Shown piece by piece: positions 4,930 through 8,261 of a stretch of DNA of 8,261 nt (the stretch's first letter is position 1; each line of letters starts with the position of its first letter). The notes below the pieces were generated by a model, which did no database searches, was not told the origin of the DNA, and saw nothing but the letters and a program-made list of their open reading frames with translations. A program made the translations under genes and the position numbers. The stretch lies in contig JAIOSH010000425.1 in assembly GCA_021107685.1 (NCBI GenBank), positions 1 to 8,261 of the forward strand, written 5' to 3'. The stretch comes from Bacteroidales bacterium. GTDB lineage: Bacteria; Bacteroidota; Bacteroidia; Bacteroidales; SMBSF39.

Positions 4930-6669
4930 TTAATTAAGAAATATCTTTTCAATAATTACTCCTTTATTTGTAATAGCTTTAACTATATAGTATCCTTTTA
5001 CATTATGGAGAGTTATTTTGTTAATAGTGGTATTTTTCAATGTTTTTCTGAGTATTTCATGTCCCAGTATATCATATATAACAGCTTCACCTGACAAATC
5101 TTCCGAATCACTGTAAACAATATAAATATTATTGCTGTATGAATAAATATAACTGACATCAGAATAAATATTTTCATTTTCCTTATTATCAGCATTAATA
5201 TTATAAAAATGTAAAATAAATCTTTCGGGATCATCATCTGTATTTGCTGTAAATTCATATACAGGATTTTGAAGTAAATTAATAAAAATATCTTCTTGTA
5301 AGTCTTCTAAATAAACAGGAATTACTTTGTTAAGAGTTACAACTTCGGTTAATGTTATAGTATATGTTGTTGATACTCCTACCTCAAAACCCAATGGTAT
5401 CAGGAGGTTATCGACAAACGGAAGTACATTCACGGCTAAATTATAAGCCGGAATTATTGAATATAGCTGTGGCGCAGCATTTATACCTGGAATTTTATAT
5501 GCATCATATTCACTATCAAATCCTTTAGTAGCAAGGTTATAGAAAATAATTAAAGTTATATCGCTATAACCATTACCATCAGCTTTAAGTTTAAATAAAT
5601 TATTTATAAAATTAGTATTCTTATAAAAAGACTGTGAACTGTGAATTCGTTCACTATTAGGCATGGTAATAGATGGATTTGTTGCATTTGCTTTTACCCA
5701 AAAACCTTGAGTTGAGGGAATTGCACCATCTGTTTTTGTTCCAAAGCCTCCAAAATTATAATTCCATGTTAAATATTGACTCCCGTCATAAACATATATA
5801 GTGGCATCAATGTTATTTTTTGTCCATGAATTATTCCAATTTAAAGTCGAAGGATATGGATTACCGATTAAATTCCAGCCATGTCCTTCTCCTGCATTAT
5901 TATTATAAGTAAGTGCCGGAGGGTTTTTATCACCTGTGTTTAATAAACCTGCAAAATTGACTATTGTATCGCTTGTACTAGTTGCAGACCAAACTGCATA
6001 ACCTTTCCCAACATATAAAGAAGAATCTGTTGAAGCAATATAGATCCATGTACTATCAGGTTCGTTAAAATATTTTAACCATATTCCATAATAAACAATG
6101 GAAGTTGCATTAGCAACAGGAGAAGAAACTAAATGCCACTGGTCTTGCGATAAATATTCTTGAACTCTTGCTTTGCTTCCTGTTATTGTTCCATTTGTAA
6201 TTAATGAAGACATACATAGAGAAGAAGCTTCAAGTATCAAACTATCGTTTAAAGTTAAAGTATTATCTATGGTAACTAATGACCGGTCATCTATGAATAA
6301 CTTTGCTCCTGATGACTGGTTTGTTGTGAAGTTATAAAAAATAGTTGCAAAATTATTACTCTCAATATTTTGGTCAGCACTTCCGTTAAAAATTACATTA
6401 CCATTTGAACCAAGGTTAAAAGCTCCTTTTGTAGCCTGATTAAAAAAATCACCCTGTAAAGAAAAATGTCCATCCAAATCAAAGACACCATCAATATTTC
6501 CACAAGTTTTATTTTTAAAATCCAGATAATTACCTGTCATTTTTAAATAGTTACCCGAATCTACTCTTATTATTGCTCCATTATTTATTATTCCCTGGCT
6601 AATACAAGGACAAGCAAAGCAAATAAAAAATATTATAACAAGACTTGTCTGTATATGTTTTGTTTTCAT
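4930..6669 (-). CDS. secreted protein with T9SS type A C-terminal sorting domain
   Basis: This is a 579-residue exported protein. Residues 1-24 are a signal peptide (MKTKHIQ, a hydrophobic core, then CIS before Q25), with no convincing lipobox. Residues 30-150 have beta-helix-like short strands with many G/N turns (VIFNGSADQNIES). Residues 178-335 contain two similar units, each opening with a Trp-Leu-Pro motif (QWHLVSSP at 177-184, GWNLIGNPYPS at 264-274) and closing with an aromatic strand (GKGYAVWSA, TQGFWVKANA). Residues 360-490 look like other Bacteroidota surface proteins (GFDSEYDAYKIPG, PVYLEDL, DDPERFILHF). Residues about 507-579 are the type A sorting domain: AVIYDILGHEI, then a GYYIVKA strand and the terminal IEKIFLN. 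That domain directs T9SS export and is normally removed by PorU. The function of the mature protein cannot be told; no enzyme motif is seen. ATG at 6669 directly precedes the signal peptide. Confidence 0.9.
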   Translation of the reverse strand: MKTKHIQTSLVIIFFICFACPCISQGIINNGAIIRVDSGNYLKMTGNYLDFKNKTCGNIDGVFDLDGHFSLQGDFFNQATKGAFNLGSNGNVIFNGSADQNIESNNFATIFYNFTTNQSSGAKLFIDDRSLVTIDNTLTLNDSLILEASSLCMSSLITNGTITGSKARVQEYLSQDQWHLVSSPVANATSIVYYGIWLKYFNEPDSTWIYIASTDSSLYVGKGYAVWSATSTSDTIVNFAGLLNTGDKNPPALTYNNNAGEGHGWNLIGNPYPSTLNWNNSWTKNNIDATIYVYDGSQYLTWNYNFGGFGTKTDGAIPSTQGFWVKANATNPSITMPNSERIHSSQSFYKNTNFINNLFKLKADGNGYSDITLIIFYNLATKGFDSEYDAYKIPGINAAPQLYSIIPAYNLAVNVLPFVDNLLIPLGFEVGVSTTYTITLTEVVTLNKVIPVYLEDLQEDIFINLLQNPVYEFTANTDDDPERFILHFYNINADNKENENIYSDVSYIYSYSNNIYIVYSDSEDLSGEAVIYDILGHEILRKTLKNTTINKITLHNVKGYYIVKAITNKGVIIEKIFLN

Positions 6670-6697
6670 TAAAAAAAGGAAAAAGTTAACTTAATAG

Positions 6698-6728
6698 CAA
6701 ACAAAAAAAATAATCAAGTAATATACAA
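6698..6728 (-). promoter_or_regulatory. candidate promoter of the T9SS cargo gene
   Basis: The minus strand has TTG (6728-6726), a 20-base spacer, then TTTGTTTG (6705-6698), which differs from TAnnTTTG only at the second base. The spacing fits Bacteroidota promoters and would give a leader of roughly 20 bases before the ATG at 6669. The region is T-rich, so a chance match is possible. Confidence 0.4.
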
Positions 6729-6782
6729 CATTTAAAAAGAAAAGTCAAGTATTTTATTAAAAATGTTTAATCTGAAAAAAAA

Positions 6783-7997
6783 TTAAGGATTAAAAACCAT
6801 TTCCACTGACTCTAGAACAGCATTAATAACAATGCTTATCTGCTCATCAGTAAGATCATAATAAACAGGCAGGCTTATCTCCCTGGAAAAATTATTATAA
6901 GAAACAGGATAATTTTTAATATTGTTTCCGGTTTTTTTATAATAGCTCATCATTGGAAGCGGAATAAAATGAACATTTACAGATACATTTTTATTAAAAA
7001 TTGATTGAATTATTTTATCCCTCTGTTTTTCATTAATATTTTTTATTCTAAATAAGTAAGCATGATATGATGATATTTTATCATTATTTTCATAAATAGG
7101 CAATTGTGCCCAATTGTATTTAGAAAGTTCTTTTGAATAATTATCAAAAATATGTTTTCTTCTAACAAGCATATCCCTGTCATAACGTTCCAGTTCAACC
7201 AAACCCATTGCAGCCGCTATATCTGTCATATTATATTTATATCCCGGTTCAATAATATCATACCTCCAGTTACCAATCTGAACTTTAGCCAAAGCATCTT
7301 TGGTTTGCCCATGAAGAGATTTGATATTTAGATATTTGTATATTTCCTCATTGTCAAAAGGTTGGGGTAGATTCAAACAGACAGCACCACCTTCGGCACT
7401 TGTAATATTTTTTACAGCGTGAAATGAGAATATAGTTATATCCGTTAATTTTCCTGTTTTATTGCCTTTATATGATGCCCCGATTGAATGAGCTGCATCA
7501 GATAAAATCAAAATTCTTCCCAATTGTTCCTGAACTTTTGTATATGGGTTAAACAATGCTTTAATATCTGCATGACTGACAAGACGGTTAATTTCGTCAT
7601 AATCGCAGGGAAAACCTGCAATGTCAACAGGAATTACAACTTTGGTTTTATGTGTAATCGCTTTTTCAATAGCCTTAACAGAAATGTTAAAATCTGTATT
7701 TACATCCACAAAAACGGGTTTTGCACCGCAATGTACAACTACATTAGCAGTAGCACAATAAGTATATGCAGGGACAATTACTTCATCGCCTTCTTTAACT
7801 CCAAACCATCTTAGCATTAGTTCCAATCCGGCTGAACCGGAACTTGTGCAAAGAGTTGCCTTATGACCTGCATATTGTGTTATTTTTTTTTCAAATAACT
7901 TTGTTTTATGTCCTGTTGTTATCCAACCTGAATATAAAGTATCAACTACTTCATCAACGATTTTACTATCCATTCTCGGTGGACTAAATGGTATCAT
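6783..7997 (-). CDS. DegT/DnrJ/EryC1/StrS family sugar aminotransferase
   Basis: This 404-residue PLP-dependent enzyme transfers an amino group to a nucleotide-linked keto-sugar for surface polysaccharide or LPS. Family motifs are complete: IPFSPPRM and SGWITTG (23-29) at the N-terminus, TSSGSAGLEL (51-60) for cofactor phosphate binding, EGDEVIVPAYTY (69-80), SDAAHS (166-171) with D167 facing the PLP pyridine nitrogen, and SFHAVKNITSAEGGAV (191-206) with K196 as the Schiff-base lysine. EPGYKYNMTDIAAA (250-263) and NVHFIPLP (341-348) shape the substrate site. It resembles ArnB in several of these motifs. Compared with ArnB it has about 20 extra residues before SDAAH (about 143-163, ALFNPYTKVQEQLGRI), as I recall from other Bacteroidota members. 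The exact sugar substrate cannot be read from sequence. Its neighbour is a T9SS cargo gene, which makes a PorR-like role possible. ATG at 7997 is chosen because MIPFSPP is the usual start. Confidence 0.93.
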   Translation of the reverse strand: MIPFSPPRMDSKIVDEVVDTLYSGWITTGHKTKLFEKKITQYAGHKATLCTSSGSAGLELMLRWFGVKEGDEVIVPAYTYCATANVVVHCGAKPVFVDVNTDFNISVKAIEKAITHKTKVVIPVDIAGFPCDYDEINRLVSHADIKALFNPYTKVQEQLGRILILSDAAHSIGASYKGNKTGKLTDITIFSFHAVKNITSAEGGAVCLNLPQPFDNEEIYKYLNIKSLHGQTKDALAKVQIGNWRYDIIEPGYKYNMTDIAAAMGLVELERYDRDMLVRRKHIFDNYSKELSKYNWAQLPIYENNDKISSYHAYLFRIKNINEKQRDKIIQSIFNKNVSVNVHFIPLPMMSYYKKTGNNIKNYPVSYNNFSREISLPVYYDLTDEQISIVINAVLESVEMVFNP

Positions 7998-8062
7998 ATT
8001 TATTATAATGTGTTAGTTAAGCAGAAATTTTATTTGATATGATTTAAAGAATTTATTTTGCA

Positions 8063-8070
8063 CAAAAATA
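8063..8070 (-). promoter_or_regulatory. candidate -7 promoter element upstream of the aminotransferase
   Basis: The minus strand reads TATTTTTG, an exact TAnnTTTG match, 65 bases before the ATG at 7997. No TTG lies at the expected upstream distance (the nearest is TTC at 8095-8093, with a 22-base spacer), so the call is weak. If real, the aminotransferase gene has its own promoter and a leader of about 60 bases. Confidence 0.35.
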
Positions 8071-8139
8071 CAAATAAATATTTCACTCCCTTGAAGATTT
8101 AGAAATTTGTAAATTAATCAACTATTTAAAGGCTATACA

Positions 8140-8259
8140 TCAAACGGGATAAATTAGTACATTTTCATTTTTAAAAAATTGAAACTTCAATGTCAAAATA
8201 TTTTTTAAATCAGCATTATGTTTTTGATTAACCGTTTGAAAGAATCCGGTTACTGCCTT
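8140..8259 (-). CDS. possible 3' end of an unrecognised gene (partial)
   Basis: One minus-strand frame stays open from the window edge for 39 codons and ends with TGA at 8142-8140. The other two minus-strand frames stop within the first dozen codons. The peptide begins KAVTGFFQTVNQKH and ends FFKNENVLIYPV. It is not recognised, and an open frame of this length is not rare by chance in AT-rich DNA. If real, it ends 142 bases upstream of the aminotransferase gene on the same strand. The bases between 7998 and 8139 hold only the weak promoter element. Confidence 0.2.
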   Translation of the reverse strand, partial: KAVTGFFQTVNQKHNADLKNILTLKFQFFKNENVLIYPV

Positions 8260-8261
8260 AT

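Noticed and set aside
6727..6767. Inverted repeat AACATTT (6727-6733) and AAATGTT (6761-6767) downstream of the aminotransferase gene
   Set aside because: The 7-bp AT-only-except-one stem with a 27-base loop is not a credible terminator and is expected by chance in such AT-rich sequence.
8140..8239. Inverted repeat TCAAACGG (8140-8147) and CCGTTTGA (8232-8239)
   Set aside because: It is an 8-bp match separated by 84 bases with no further pairing, and it may lie in the end of a coding region. There is no sign of a mobile-element boundary or target duplication.
1..8261. Search for CRISPR arrays, insertion sequences, tRNA or rRNA genes and phage genes
   Set aside because: No regularly spaced repeats, transposase motifs, tRNA-like folds or integrase motifs were seen on either strand.

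Overview
The window is AT-rich and gene-dense. It comes from a member of the Bacteroidota, probably Bacteroidales or a close relative. The evidence is a PorQ homologue of the type IX secretion system (T9SS), a secreted protein with a type A T9SS C-terminal sorting domain, start sites that mostly lack Shine-Dalgarno sequences, and promoters of the Bacteroidota form TTG-N19/20-TAnnTTTG. The species cannot be named from the sequence.

Layout. Positions 1-323 (plus strand) hold the end of an unrecognised gene and a 74-residue antitoxin-like ORF that overlaps it. All recognisable genes after that are on the minus strand, so they are transcribed from right to left. From the right end these are: a possible gene end (8140-8259, weak); a DegT/DnrJ/EryC1/StrS sugar aminotransferase (6783-7997); a 579-residue secreted T9SS cargo protein (4930-6669); the translation operon thrS-infC-rpmI-rplT (4851 down to 1649), with a promoter at 4882-4911 and an intrinsic terminator at 1616-1642; and porQ (426-1490). 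porQ converges on the antitoxin-like ORF across about 100 bases.

How the genes work together. thrS, infC, rpmI and rplT form the widely conserved cluster for threonyl-tRNA synthetase, initiation factor IF3 and ribosomal proteins bL35 and bL20. Two possible control points are visible inside it. infC appears to start at a non-AUG codon (AUA) behind the only clear Shine-Dalgarno sequence in the window, which fits IF3 autoregulation. The rpmI-rplT gap holds a relatively GC-rich foldable segment that could be an L20 autoregulatory site. The other theme is T9SS: PorQ belongs to the cell-surface attachment complex, the cargo protein carries the signal that complex acts on, and the aminotransferase could help make the anchoring polysaccharide, as PorR does in Porphyromonas gingivalis. 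That last link is inference.

No insertion sequence, CRISPR array, tRNA or rRNA gene was seen, and no stretch over 300 bases lacks a gene. The window is mostly ordinary core genome. The points most worth a second look are the infC start, the rplT leader, a heptamer tandem repeat before infC, and the T9SS/sugar grouping.
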